DNA of 64,000 bases from Salmonella enterica subsp. houtenae serovar Houten (GTDB lineage: Bacteria; Pseudomonadota; Gammaproteobacteria; Enterobacterales; Enterobacteriaceae): assembly GCA_900478215.1 (NCBI GenBank), contig LS483478.1, positions 3,224,001 through 3,288,000 of the forward strand, written 5' to 3'. Below, one piece after another: positions 27,251-35,224 of the stretch. The notes beneath the pieces were generated by a model. That model was given only the letters and a program-made list of their open reading frames with translations. It was not told where the DNA came from and searched no databases. The position numbers and the translations under genes were made by a program. Within the stretch, counting starts at the first letter, position 1; the number at the start of each line of letters is the position of its first letter.

Positions 27251-27287
27251 CACAATTATAGAAAATATCCTTTCCGGAGAGTCATTT

Positions 27288-28751
27288 ATGTCTTTATCCA
27301 AAGATAATATATGGAAGTTGTTGGCCCCATTAGTGGTGATGGGCGTCATGTTGTTGATTCCTGTTCCAGATGGAATGCCGCCGCAGGCCTGGCACTATTT
27401 TGCGGTTTTCGTCGCGATGATTGTCGGTATGATCCTGGAGCCGATCCCGGCGACAGCGATCAGTTTTATCGCCGTAACCATTTGCGTTATCGGCAGCAAT
27501 TACGTGTTATTTGACGCTTCAGAACTGGCCGATCCGGCGTTTAAAGCCAGTAAACAGGCGCTGAAATGGGGGCTTGCCGGTTTCTCCAGCACCACGGTCT
27601 GGCTGGTCTTTGGCGCATTTATTTTCGCGCTGGGCTACGAAGTGACCGGACTGGGGCGTCGTATTGCGCTGTTTTTGGTAAAATTCATGGGTAAACGCAC
27701 GCTAACGCTCGGCTATGCGATTGTCATTATCGATATTTTGCTGGCGCCGTTTACTCCATCCAATACTGCTCGTACTGGCGGTACTGTCTTCCCGGTCATC
27801 AAAAACCTGCCGCCGCTGTTTAAATCGTTTCCAAACGATCCCTCCGCACGCCGCATCGGCGGTTATTTGATGTGGATGATGGTGATCAGTACCAGCCTTA
27901 GCTCTTCGATGTTTGTCACTGGCGCGGCGCCAAACGTGTTAGGCCTGGAGTTCGTCAGCAAGATCGCCGGCGTCCAGATTAGCTGGCTGCAGTGGTTTCT
28001 CAGCTTTCTGCCGGTAGGGATTATTTTACTGATCGTTGCGCCGTGGCTCTCCTATGTGCTTTATAAACCCGAAGTGACCCACAGTGCGGAAGTCGCGGCC
28101 TGGGCTGGCGACGAGTTAAAAAGCATGGGGCGTCTGTCCCGCAAAGAGTGGACGCTGATTGGCCTGGTGCTGCTTAGCTTAGGATTATGGGTTTTTGGCG
28201 GAAAAATCATCAACGCCACTGCCGTGGGTCTGCTGGCCGTCTCGCTGATGCTGGCGTTGCATGTCGTGCCGTGGAAAGACATTACGCGTTACAATAGCGC
28301 CTGGAACACCCTGGTGAACCTCGCTACGCTGGTGGTTATGGCCAACGGCTTAACCCGCTCCGGCTTTATTGACTGGTTCGCCAATACCATGAGCACGCAT
28401 CTGGAAGGTTTCTCACCGGATGCAACAGTCATTGTCCTGGTACTGGTGTTCTATTTCGCGCACTATCTGTTCGCCAGTCTTTCCGCTCACACCGCGACCA
28501 TGCTGCCGGTCATTCTGGCAGTGGGTAAAGGCATTCCGGGCGTTCCGATGGAACAACTGTGTATTCTGCTGGTGCTGTCTATCGGTATCATGGGCTGTCT
28601 GACGCCGTATGCCACCGGTCCTGGCGTGATTATCTACGGCTGTGGTTACGTGAAATCCAGAGACTACTGGCGGCTTGGCGCAATCTTTGGCGTTATCTAT
28701 ATCGCTATGCTGTTGCTGGTGGGCTGGCCGATTCTGGCAATGTGGAATTAA
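27288..28751 (+). CDS. citT: Citrate/succinate antiporter CitT
   Basis: DASS-family inner-membrane carrier that takes up citrate in exchange for succinate under anaerobic conditions. 487 residues with about twelve hydrophobic segments; the family loops LAPFTPSNTARTGGTVFPV and FASLSAHTATMLPVILAVG carry the SNT and SAHT substrate-binding turns. Preceded by TTTCCGGAGAGTC (strong ribosome site). Last gene of the cit operon, closed by a terminator. Confidence 0.96.
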   Translation: MSLSKDNIWKLLAPLVVMGVMLLIPVPDGMPPQAWHYFAVFVAMIVGMILEPIPATAISFIAVTICVIGSNYVLFDASELADPAFKASKQALKWGLAGFSSTTVWLVFGAFIFALGYEVTGLGRRIALFLVKFMGKRTLTLGYAIVIIDILLAPFTPSNTARTGGTVFPVIKNLPPLFKSFPNDPSARRIGGYLMWMMVISTSLSSSMFVTGAAPNVLGLEFVSKIAGVQISWLQWFLSFLPVGIILLIVAPWLSYVLYKPEVTHSAEVAAWAGDELKSMGRLSRKEWTLIGLVLLSLGLWVFGGKIINATAVGLLAVSLMLALHVVPWKDITRYNSAWNTLVNLATLVVMANGLTRSGFIDWFANTMSTHLEGFSPDATVIVLVLVFYFAHYLFASLSAHTATMLPVILAVGKGIPGVPMEQLCILLVLSIGIMGCLTPYATGPGVIIYGCGYVKSRDYWRLGAIFGVIYIAMLLLVGWPILAMWN

Positions 28752-28778
28752 ACATTACGCCAATGTAGGTTAAATATG

Positions 28779-28811
28779 ATGCCGTTCAGGTTCACCTGAG
28801 CGGCATTTTTT
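28779..28811 (+). terminator. Rho-independent terminator of the cit operon
   Basis: Stem ATGCCG-tt-CAGGT against ACCTG-a-GCGGCAT with a short loop, followed by a T-run. It ends citT transcription 50 bases before rna. Confidence 0.88.
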
Positions 28812-28860
28812 ATGATTAAATGGGTAACATTCATAATGTGTATAAATTATCGAATTCATC

Positions 28861-29667
28861 ATGAACACAATATGGCATTACAGTCCGCTGCTGGCTGCTC
28901 TCTTAACCCCGATTTTTGCCGCCAACGCCGACGATCTTCAGGCGCAACAGTACGGGGATTTTACTGGCTATGTGCTGGCGCTTTCCTGGCAAACCGGTTT
29001 TTGTCAAAGCCAGCATGAGCGCCATCATCGGGAACCCGATGAGTGCCATCTGCAAAAAGAGCCAGCCAACAAAGCAGACTTTCTGACCGTCCACGGTCTG
29101 TGGCCGGGATTACCCAAATCTATCGCCGCACGCGGCGTTGACGAACGACGTTGGCAGCGCTTTGGCTGCGCTACACGACCAATCCCGGACCAGCCTGAAG
29201 TCAAGGCCAGCCGGAAATGCGCGGCCCCCGATCCCGGACTTTCGCCTGACGTCGCGGCAATGCTTAGGGAAGTGATGCCCGGCGCCGGGGGAAATTCCTG
29301 CCTGGAGCGCTACGAATATGCCAAACATGGCGCCTGTTTCGGGTTTGATCCAAATGCCTATTTCAGCGCCATGATACGACTGGATAAGGCGATAAAAAGC
29401 AGCGCATTGGGACAATTTCTGGCGGATAATTACGGTAAAACTGTTAGCCGCGCCGCGTTTGATAACGTAGTCGAACAAATGTGGGGCAAGGATAATGTCA
29501 AAGCCGTCAAAGTAACCTGCCATGGCAATCCCGCCTATTTAACAGAGATTCAGTTTTCATTAAAGGCGTCGATGATTAACGCTCCGCTCTCCTCTGCCTC
29601 ATTCCTGCCGCAGCCGCATCCCGGCAACTGTGGAAAACAATTTATTATCGATAAAGCCGGTTATTGA
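28861..29667 (+). CDS. rna: Ribonuclease I (periplasmic, T2 family)
   Basis: Broad-specificity endoribonuclease secreted to the periplasm. 268 residues with a signal peptide (about 1-23, ending IFAANA before DDLQAQQ). RNase T2 active-site blocks are present: HGLWPGLPKS with the first catalytic His, and ERYEYAKHGAC with the second conserved block. Eight cysteines fit the disulfide-rich fold. The N-terminal signal differs from E. coli but the mature part aligns throughout. Confidence 0.95.
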   Translation: MNTIWHYSPLLAALLTPIFAANADDLQAQQYGDFTGYVLALSWQTGFCQSQHERHHREPDECHLQKEPANKADFLTVHGLWPGLPKSIAARGVDERRWQRFGCATRPIPDQPEVKASRKCAAPDPGLSPDVAAMLREVMPGAGGNSCLERYEYAKHGACFGFDPNAYFSAMIRLDKAIKSSALGQFLADNYGKTVSRAAFDNVVEQMWGKDNVKAVKVTCHGNPAYLTEIQFSLKASMINAPLSSASFLPQPHPGNCGKQFIIDKAGY

Positions 29668-29675
29668 CGAAGCAG

Positions 29676-29787
29676 AGGTTTAAAACCGTAGCCAAATTTG
29701 AGAACACGCCCGAATGTAGACTAAAATTCACTCAAGGCTATGAGGTTTGAGGATTTGCCCGAATGTGAACTAAATCACTTCAAAGAC
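29676..29787 (+). repeat. Imperfect direct duplication between rna and rnk
   Basis: Two copies of GAGGTTT ... GCCCGAATGT-RR-ACTAAA ... TCACTYAARG: GCCCGAATGTAGACTAAA at 29708-29725 and GCCCGAATGTGAACTAAA at 29757-29774, each preceded by GAGGTTT and followed by a TCACT-containing tail. No coding sense; apparently a local tandem duplication. Confidence 0.6.
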
Positions 29788-29817
29788 GGGGTAAGTCTCA
29801 GTATCATCATGAGAGTT

Positions 29818-29852
29818 AAACCCTCGCCGCCAGACGGTGAGGGTTTTCTTTT
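29818..29852 (+). terminator. Rho-independent terminator upstream of rnk
   Basis: Stem AAACCCTC-g-CCG against CGG-t-GAGGGTTTT with a five-base loop and a T-rich tail (TTTTCTTTT). It either ends the rna transcript or acts as a leader attenuator for rnk, which starts 50 bases later. Confidence 0.8.
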
Positions 29853-29901
29853 GGGACCATTTACCTGCACTACTCGCAGTATCGATGACATGGAGTAAGA
29901 A

Positions 29902-30312
29902 ATGTCCAGACCCACTATTATCATTAACGACCTTGACGCCGAACGTATTGACCGTCTGCTGGAACAGCCTGCGTATGCGGATCTGCCGATTGCCGACGCG
30001 CTCAACGCCGAACTGGATCGCGCGCAAATGTGTTCGCCGCAAGAGATGCCGAACGATGTCGTCACCATGAACAGCCGCGTTAAATTCCGCAATTTGAGCG
30101 ATGGTGAAACACGCGTGCGGACGCTGGTGTATCCCGCCAATATGACGGACAGCAGTACCCAGCTTTCGGTAATGGCTCCCGTCGGCGCGGCGCTGCTGGG
30201 ACTGCGCGTCGGCGACACCATTCACTGGGAACTGCCGGGCGGCGTCTCCACCCATCTCGAAGTGCTGGAACTCGAATATCAGCCTGAAGCCGCGGGCGAG
30301 TTCCTGCGTTAA
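29902..30312 (+). CDS. rnk: Regulator of nucleoside diphosphate kinase (Rnk, GreA-like)
   Basis: Small RNA-polymerase-interacting protein related to the GreA/GreB C-terminal domain, known for restoring nucleoside diphosphate kinase levels. 136 residues: a short N-terminal coiled coil (about 1-45) and a C-terminal FKBP-like domain (TRVRTLVYPANMTDSSTQLS, then MAPVGAALLGLRVGDTIHW). The coiled coil is much shorter than in GreA. Its own terminator follows. Confidence 0.95.
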   Translation: MSRPTIIINDLDAERIDRLLEQPAYADLPIADALNAELDRAQMCSPQEMPNDVVTMNSRVKFRNLSDGETRVRTLVYPANMTDSSTQLSVMAPVGAALLGLRVGDTIHWELPGGVSTHLEVLELEYQPEAAGEFLR

Positions 30313-30343
30313 ACCATCTGCATAAGCGTTAATGCGTTTACAC

Positions 30344-30368
30344 AGAGGATGCCTGCGCATCCTCTTTC
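30344..30368 (+). terminator. Terminator between convergent rnk and ybdR
   Basis: Perfect nine-base stem AGAGGATGC/GCATCCTCT with a four-base loop and a short T-tract on the + strand. Confidence 0.75.
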
Positions 30369-30393
30369 CGTTAACCCTTCATTTCTGCCTATT

Positions 30394-31632
30394 TCAGACG
30401 ACGCCGCCTGGCATCGGGTTGATTAATCCCGTCGCCTGTTTCTGCGCCGCTTCCGCCGACGGTGCTCCCGGCACCAGGATGACTTTCCGGCACTCTTCTT
30501 CGCGTTTTTCGAAAATTTCGTAGCCACGCGCCGCCTCTTCAAACGGCATATAGTGCGTGACAATCTCCTCCGGCTTCAGCAACCCTTTCTCAATAAGCGG
30601 TAATAATTCCCCCAGCCACGCGTGAACATGGGTTTGACCCATTTTAAAACTTAGCCCTTTATCAAACGCGTCGCCGAATAAAAAGCCGTGAATAAAACCG
30701 GCATACACGCCGGGCACGCTGACCACGCCGCCGCGCCTGACCGTCGCGATACATTGTCGCAGCGCTTTGCCGCTGCTGCCTTCCAGTTTAAGGTTCGTCA
30801 GCACCGTCTCCGTCATGCTGCCTTTCGCTTCAAAGCCTACGGCATCAATTACCGCGTCCACGCCGCGGTGTCCTGCCGTTTGCTCGATGATTTTTTCCGC
30901 CGGATCGTTCTCATCATCGAAGTTGATCGGTATCGCGCCGTAACGTTCTTCGGCGAAACGCAAGCGCCAGGCGTGGTGATCAACGACGAAGATCTGCTCC
31001 GCGCCCAGCAGTCGCGCGCAGGCGATAGTCAGTAATCCTACCGGCCCTGCGCCAAAAACCGCCACGCTGGAACCTTGCTGAATCTGGGCATTTTTTGCCG
31101 CCTGCCAGGCGGTAGGCAAAATATCAGAAAGAAACAGCGCCTTATCGTCAGATAACAACGGAGGCACTTTAAAGGGGCCGACATTACCTTTTGGCACGCG
31201 AACATATTCGGCCTGTCCGCCGGGAACGCCGCCATAGAGATGGCTATAACCGAACAGTGCCGCTGGCGGCGGGATCTGTTTTTTATTCAACGCCGCGCCC
31301 TGTCCGGCGTTGGTATTTTCACACGCCGAATATTGCTGTAATCGACAGAAAAAGCAGTCGCCGCAAGCAATGACAAACGGGATAACAACCCGATCCCCTT
31401 TCTGAATATTCTTCACATCACGTCCGGTTTCGACCACTTCGCCCATAAATTCATGGCCGAAAATATCGCCATGTTTTACCTGAGGGATCTTGCCGCGATA
31501 GAGATGCAAATCAGATCCGCAAATCGCGGTAGCGGTAATACGCAAAATAATATCGTCGGGCTGCTCAATGCCGGGATCGGGTACATTTTCAACCTTTACG
31601 TGATGTGGACCGTGATACGTCAATGCTTTCAT
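30394..31632 (-). CDS. ybdR: Zinc-dependent alcohol dehydrogenase-like protein YbdR
   Basis: 412-residue MDR-superfamily oxidoreductase, probably cytosolic. The catalytic zinc site is in TAICGSDLHLY with GHEFMGEV. Four structural-zinc cysteines lie in CGDCFFCRLQQYSAC. The Rossmann NAD-binding stretch is VAVFGAGPVGLLTIACARLL. The family is close to glutathione-independent formaldehyde dehydrogenases, but the substrate of YbdR is unknown. Divergent from uspG. Confidence 0.92.
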   Translation of the reverse strand: MKALTYHGPHHVKVENVPDPGIEQPDDIILRITATAICGSDLHLYRGKIPQVKHGDIFGHEFMGEVVETGRDVKNIQKGDRVVIPFVIACGDCFFCRLQQYSACENTNAGQGAALNKKQIPPPAALFGYSHLYGGVPGGQAEYVRVPKGNVGPFKVPPLLSDDKALFLSDILPTAWQAAKNAQIQQGSSVAVFGAGPVGLLTIACARLLGAEQIFVVDHHAWRLRFAEERYGAIPINFDDENDPAEKIIEQTAGHRGVDAVIDAVGFEAKGSMTETVLTNLKLEGSSGKALRQCIATVRRGGVVSVPGVYAGFIHGFLFGDAFDKGLSFKMGQTHVHAWLGELLPLIEKGLLKPEEIVTHYMPFEEAARGYEIFEKREEECRKVILVPGAPSAEAAQKQATGLINPMPGGVV

Positions 31633-31853
31633 GCAGCCTCCGGGGTAACGGTGAATGTCGTGTTCGTCTATAAAAGGGTAGACACCTCAGGAAGACTGCT
31701 GGAAAAACAGGTGGCTTTAGGACTTTTCCTGGAAAATACACGCTTTTTTAACAATAAGTTGCCGTAATATTTAAAATTGCCGGACAAATAGCAGAAAGAA
31801 ATATTATTATATGTTTGAATAAGTTCAGTATTGATTAACAGGGAGAAACGGGT

Positions 31854-32282
31854 ATGTATAAGACAATCATTATGCCGGTTGATGTTTTTGAAATGGAACT
31901 TAGCGATAAAGCGATTCGCCATGCTGAGTTTCTGGCGCAACAGGATGGCGTCATTCATCTGTTGCATGTTCTGCCAGGCGCCGCAAGCATGAGCCTACAC
32001 CGCTTTGCCGCCGACGTGCGCCGCTTTGAAGAACATTTACAGCATGAGGCGGAAACTCGCCTACAAACGATGGTGGGACACTTCAGCATCGATCCTTCGC
32101 GAATCAAGCAGCATGTTCGCTTTGGTAGCGTCAGGGACGCGGTAAATGAATTAGCCGAAGAGCTGGATGCGGATGTCGTGGTGATCGGTTCGCGCAATCC
32201 GTCGATTGCCACGCACCTGCTGGGTTCTAACGCCTCAAGCGTGGTGCGCCACGCCTCTTTACCGGTGCTGGTCGTGCGTTAA
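31854..32282 (+). CDS. uspG: Universal stress protein UspG (UspF/G class)
   Basis: 142-residue universal stress protein. It keeps the ATP-binding signature of the UspFG class near the C-terminus (VVVIGSRNPSIATHLLGSNA, then SSVVRHASLPVLVVR, i.e. G-2x-G-9x-G-S/N). Preceded by an AGGGAGAAAC ribosome site. Roles in adhesion, motility and stress survival are described for the family; the exact function is not visible from sequence. Confidence 0.95.
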   Translation: MYKTIIMPVDVFEMELSDKAIRHAEFLAQQDGVIHLLHVLPGAASMSLHRFAADVRRFEEHLQHEAETRLQTMVGHFSIDPSRIKQHVRFGSVRDAVNELAEELDADVVVIGSRNPSIATHLLGSNASSVVRHASLPVLVVR

Positions 32283-32302
32283 ATCACATGCCCCGGCACA
32301 AC

Positions 32303-32336
32303 AGCCCTGCCGGGAGCAATCCTGGCAGGGCTTTTT
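32303..32336 (+). terminator. Rho-independent terminator after uspG
   Basis: Stem AGCCCTGCC/GGCAGGGCT with a 12-base loop and a TTTTT tail on the + strand. Confidence 0.9.
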
Positions 32337-32355
32337 ACTGATAAAAAATGACAGA

Positions 32356-32387
32356 AAAAACCGCCTGACAGTAAACAGGCGGTTTTA
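32356..32387 (-). terminator. Rho-independent terminator of ahpCF
   Basis: Perfect ten-base stem AAACCGCCTG/CAGGCGGTTT with an eight-base loop. The A-run on its left reads as a T-run on the - strand, downstream of ahpF. Confidence 0.9.
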
Positions 32388-32413
32388 TATCGCAGGTGCT
32401 CTTACTTCTTTTT

Positions 32414-33979
32414 TTATGCCATTTTGGTGCGAATCAGATAATCAAAGGCGCTTAACGAGGCTTTCGCCCCTTCGCCTGTGGCGATGATAATCTGTTTGTA
32501 AGGAACAGTGGTACAGTCGCCTGCGGCGAAGACTCCTTTAACGCTGGTTTCACATTTGGCGTCAATAATGATCTCGCCCATGCGGTTACGCTCAAGCGCG
32601 CCTTCCAACCAGTTGGTATTTGGCAACAGGCCAATCTGCACGAAAATTCCCGCCAGCGCGACGCTATGAATATCACCGCTGACACGGTCACGATACTCCA
32701 GCCCCACGACTTTCGAGCCGTCGCCCTTCACTTCTGTCGTTTGCGCATTCAAAATGATATCGACATTTTCCAGGCTACGCACTTTGTCCTGTAGCACCTG
32801 ATCCGCCTTCATCTCCGGCGCGAACTCCAGCAACGTAACGTGTTCTACAATACCCGCCAGATCGATAGCCGCTTCGACGCCGGAGTTGCCGCCGCCAATG
32901 ACCGCCACACGCTTCCCTTTAAATAACGGGCCGTCGCAGTGCGGACAATAGGTGACGCCTTTGGTACGATACTGATCCTCGCCCGGCACGTTCATATTGC
33001 GCCATTTCGCGCCGGTGGCGATGATGATACTGCGCGCTTTCAATACTGCGCCGGACGCCGTTTCAATCTGATGCAGGCCGCCTTCTGTCGCAGCCGGAAC
33101 CAGTTTACTTGCGCTCTGGCTGTCGATAACGTCAACGTCGTAATCGCTGACATGCGCTTTCAGCGCGCCCGCCAGTTTCTGGCCTTCGGTTTTCGGCACC
33201 GAGATATAGTTTTCGATATCCACGGTATCCAGCACCTGACCGCCGAAGCGCTCGCCCATCAGACCGGTACGGATGCCTTTGCGTGCCGAGTAGACCGCCG
33301 CCGCCGCGCCCGCCGGGCCGGAGCCCACAATCAGCACGTCATACGCATCGCGTTTGTTCAGCGCTTCCGCCGCACGTTTTTCTGCGCCAGTATCCACTTT
33401 AGCGACAATCTCGGTCAGAGTCATACGTCCCTGGCCGAACTCTTTACCGTTGACAAACACCGCCGGAACGCCCATCACGTTACGTTCGGTGATTTCGTTC
33501 TGGAAAATGCCGCCATCAATCGCCGTATGTTTAATACGCGGGTTCAGCACCGCCATCAGATTCAGCGCCTGCACCACGTCCGGGCAGTTATGGCAGGAGA
33601 GTGAATAATAAGTTTCGAATTCAAAATCGCCGTCAATATCGCGAATCTGCTCCAGCAGCGACTGCGCTTCTTTTGACGGATGACCGCCAGTCCACAGCAA
33701 CGCCAAAACCAGCGAGGTAAATTCGTGGCCCAGCGGAGAACCGGCAAAGCGCGGCCCCTGCTGAGAACCTGGATTCGTAATCAGGAAAGACGGCTTGCGC
33801 ACCGACAGAGTATTGTCTTCTTTAAACGTGACTTTGACGGACAGCTCGGCGATTTCAGCCAGCAGTTCTTTGATTTCCGCCGATTTTGCGCTGTCATCCA
33901 GCGTGGCAATCAACTCAACAGGTTTAGTCAGCTTCTCAAGATAGGCTTTGAGCTGGGTTTTCATATTGGTGTCGAGCAT
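32414..33979 (-). CDS. ahpF: Alkyl hydroperoxide reductase subunit F
   Basis: NADH-dependent flavoprotein that reduces AhpC after it has destroyed a peroxide. 521 residues. The N-terminal double-thioredoxin-like domain carries the CHNC disulfide (about 129-132). The thioredoxin-reductase-like part follows: FAD motif GSGPAGAAAA, redox CPHC (in TYCPHCDGP) and NADH motif GGGNSGVEAA, then GVFAAGDCTT. All redox centres are intact. Cotranscribed with ahpC, from which it is separated by an ERIC element. Confidence 0.97.
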   Translation of the reverse strand: MLDTNMKTQLKAYLEKLTKPVELIATLDDSAKSAEIKELLAEIAELSVKVTFKEDNTLSVRKPSFLITNPGSQQGPRFAGSPLGHEFTSLVLALLWTGGHPSKEAQSLLEQIRDIDGDFEFETYYSLSCHNCPDVVQALNLMAVLNPRIKHTAIDGGIFQNEITERNVMGVPAVFVNGKEFGQGRMTLTEIVAKVDTGAEKRAAEALNKRDAYDVLIVGSGPAGAAAAVYSARKGIRTGLMGERFGGQVLDTVDIENYISVPKTEGQKLAGALKAHVSDYDVDVIDSQSASKLVPAATEGGLHQIETASGAVLKARSIIIATGAKWRNMNVPGEDQYRTKGVTYCPHCDGPLFKGKRVAVIGGGNSGVEAAIDLAGIVEHVTLLEFAPEMKADQVLQDKVRSLENVDIILNAQTTEVKGDGSKVVGLEYRDRVSGDIHSVALAGIFVQIGLLPNTNWLEGALERNRMGEIIIDAKCETSVKGVFAAGDCTTVPYKQIIIATGEGAKASLSAFDYLIRTKMA

Positions 33980-34099
33980 GGGTATCTCCTGGGCTTAAAA
34001 CATCATCATGCAAGCTGCCTTATTTGCGGTGCCTGAATGCATCTTGAATCATGGTGTTGAATAAAATGGGCGCGCAAGCACCCATTGATGCGGTTATTT

Positions 34100-34220
34100 C
34101 TTAAGTATTTCGTGTCAGAGCAAGGCGGCTAGCCTGAGAATCCCCGGGAGCTTACATAAGTAAGTGACCGGGGTGAGCAGGCGACGCCAACGCCGCGATG
34201 GCGCGAAAGATGACGGAAAT
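34100..34220. repeat. ERIC (IRU) repetitive element between ahpC and ahpF
   Basis: Carries the diagnostic ERIC core in one block: AATCCCCGGGAGCTTACAT followed immediately by AAGTAAGTGACCGGGGTGAG, close to the ERIC-1R/ERIC-2 primer sites, with flanking GGCGGCTAGCC and GCGACGCCAACGCCGC segments of the consensus. About 121 bases, near the full 127-base form. It ends at the base before the ahpC stop codon (TAA reads at 34221-34223 on the - strand). Transcribed as part of the ahpCF mRNA it would fold into a long hairpin. Confidence 0.9.
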
Positions 34221-34784
34221 TTAGATTTTACCGACCAGGTCCAGGGATGGAGCCAGAGTCGCTTCACCTTCTTTCCATTTCGCCGGGCATACTTCGCCTG
34301 GGTGAGCGGCAACGTACTGTGCTGCTTTAATTTTACGCAGCAGGTCAGACGCGTCACGGCCGATACCTTCAGCGGTAACTTCGATCGCCTGGATGATACC
34401 CTGCGGGTCAACAACAAAGGTCGCACGGTCTGCCAGACCTTCATCTTCACGCATGTTGTCGAAGTTACGGGTCAGGGCGCCAGTCGGGTCGCCGATCATC
34501 GCATATTTGATTTTTGCGATAGTTTCAGAGCTGCTGTGCCATGCTTTGTGTGTGAAGTGAGTATCGGTTGAGACGGAATAAACGTCTACGCCCAGCTTCT
34601 GCAGTTCTTCGTAATGGTCGGCAACGTCACCCAGCTCAGTCGGGCAAACAAAGGTAAAATCGGCCGGATAGAAGAAGAAGACGCTCCAGCGGCCTTCGGT
34701 ATCTTTCTCGGTGACTTCAATGAATTCACCGTTTTTGAACGCCTGGTTTTTGAAAGGTTTGATTTTGGTGTTAATTAAGGACAT
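34221..34784 (-). CDS. ahpC: Alkyl hydroperoxide reductase subunit C (peroxiredoxin)
   Basis: Typical two-cysteine peroxiredoxin, the main scavenger of endogenous hydrogen peroxide and organic peroxides. 187 residues. Peroxidatic Cys47 lies in FVCPTEL with the Pro/Thr of the active-site loop; the resolving cysteine is in EVCPAKW near the C-terminus, which ends in the LVGKI tail. Start at 34784 after a strong GGAGGAAG. In Salmonella the operon is a classical OxyR target. Confidence 0.98.
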   Translation of the reverse strand: MSLINTKIKPFKNQAFKNGEFIEVTEKDTEGRWSVFFFYPADFTFVCPTELGDVADHYEELQKLGVDVYSVSTDTHFTHKAWHSSSETIAKIKYAMIGDPTGALTRNFDNMREDEGLADRATFVVDPQGIIQAIEVTAEGIGRDASDLLRKIKAAQYVAAHPGEVCPAKWKEGEATLAPSLDLVGKI

Positions 34785-34935
34785 CTATACTTCCTCCGTG
34801 TTTTCGTTGAGGAGTAAGTTAACGAAATTTTGCTGATTCGGCTAATGCGTTTCCATTATCAAATCAATAAGCGTTAACTAACAACCCGATTCGGGCGACA
34901 TTGTGAACACTGCGCCCTGTCAGCCATCTAAAGTA

Positions 34936-34958
34936 AAAAGGCCGCCTGACAGGCGGCC
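34936..34958 (-). terminator. Orphan Rho-independent terminator between dsbG and ahpC
   Basis: Perfect eight-base GC stem with a three-base loop and, on the - strand, a TTTTT tail. No annotated - strand gene lies upstream of it within the gap. Confidence 0.8.
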
Positions 34959-35050
34959 CCATTACCTGAACTACCCGTAGGTAACTTCAGAGCCAGTACG
35001 ACTCGTTTTGCAAATTACAGGCGTATTGCCTGCAACCCGAAATCCATAGC
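34936..35050 (-). ncRNA. Candidate small RNA or attenuated leader upstream of ahpC
   Basis: On the - strand three hairpins follow in order: CAGGC-aatac-GCCTG (35018-35032), TTACCT/AGGTAA (34962-34984), and the GC-rich GGCCGCCT-gtc-AGGCGGCC (34940-34958), which is followed directly by TTTTT. The last is a textbook intrinsic terminator, but no - strand gene ends here: dsbG is on the other strand and ahpC starts only 150 bases downstream. This implies a short transcript that ends before ahpC, either an independent small RNA or a terminated long ahpC leader. The 5' end is a guess; no strong promoter was identified. Confidence 0.4.
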
Positions 35051-35224
35051 GTATATGCTGGCTAAGTGTTGCGCTCTACATTACCTTAACAAAGGCTGTA
35101 ACAGCGAAAAGGATTACATCACCCCAGCACAGAAAGGGCAATCCTGGCACGCCAGCTCTTACCTATGTCTGTGATAGGCATCATCATTAATACTCTTTTC
35201 GCTTTGATCTTAAAAGGAAAAAAT

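Larger units (their letters stand above)
34785..35224. promoter_or_regulatory. Divergent ahpC / dsbG control region
   Basis: 440 bases without a protein gene. The ahpC-proximal part (about 34830-34900) reads on the - strand as the conserved ahpC promoter with the OxyR-bound stretch around CGGGTTGTTAGTTAACGC and TTGATTTGATAATGG, as far as I recall the E. coli/Salmonella sequences. The middle holds several hairpins ending in a terminator directed towards ahpC. The dsbG-proximal part has no clear promoter. Confidence 0.6.
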
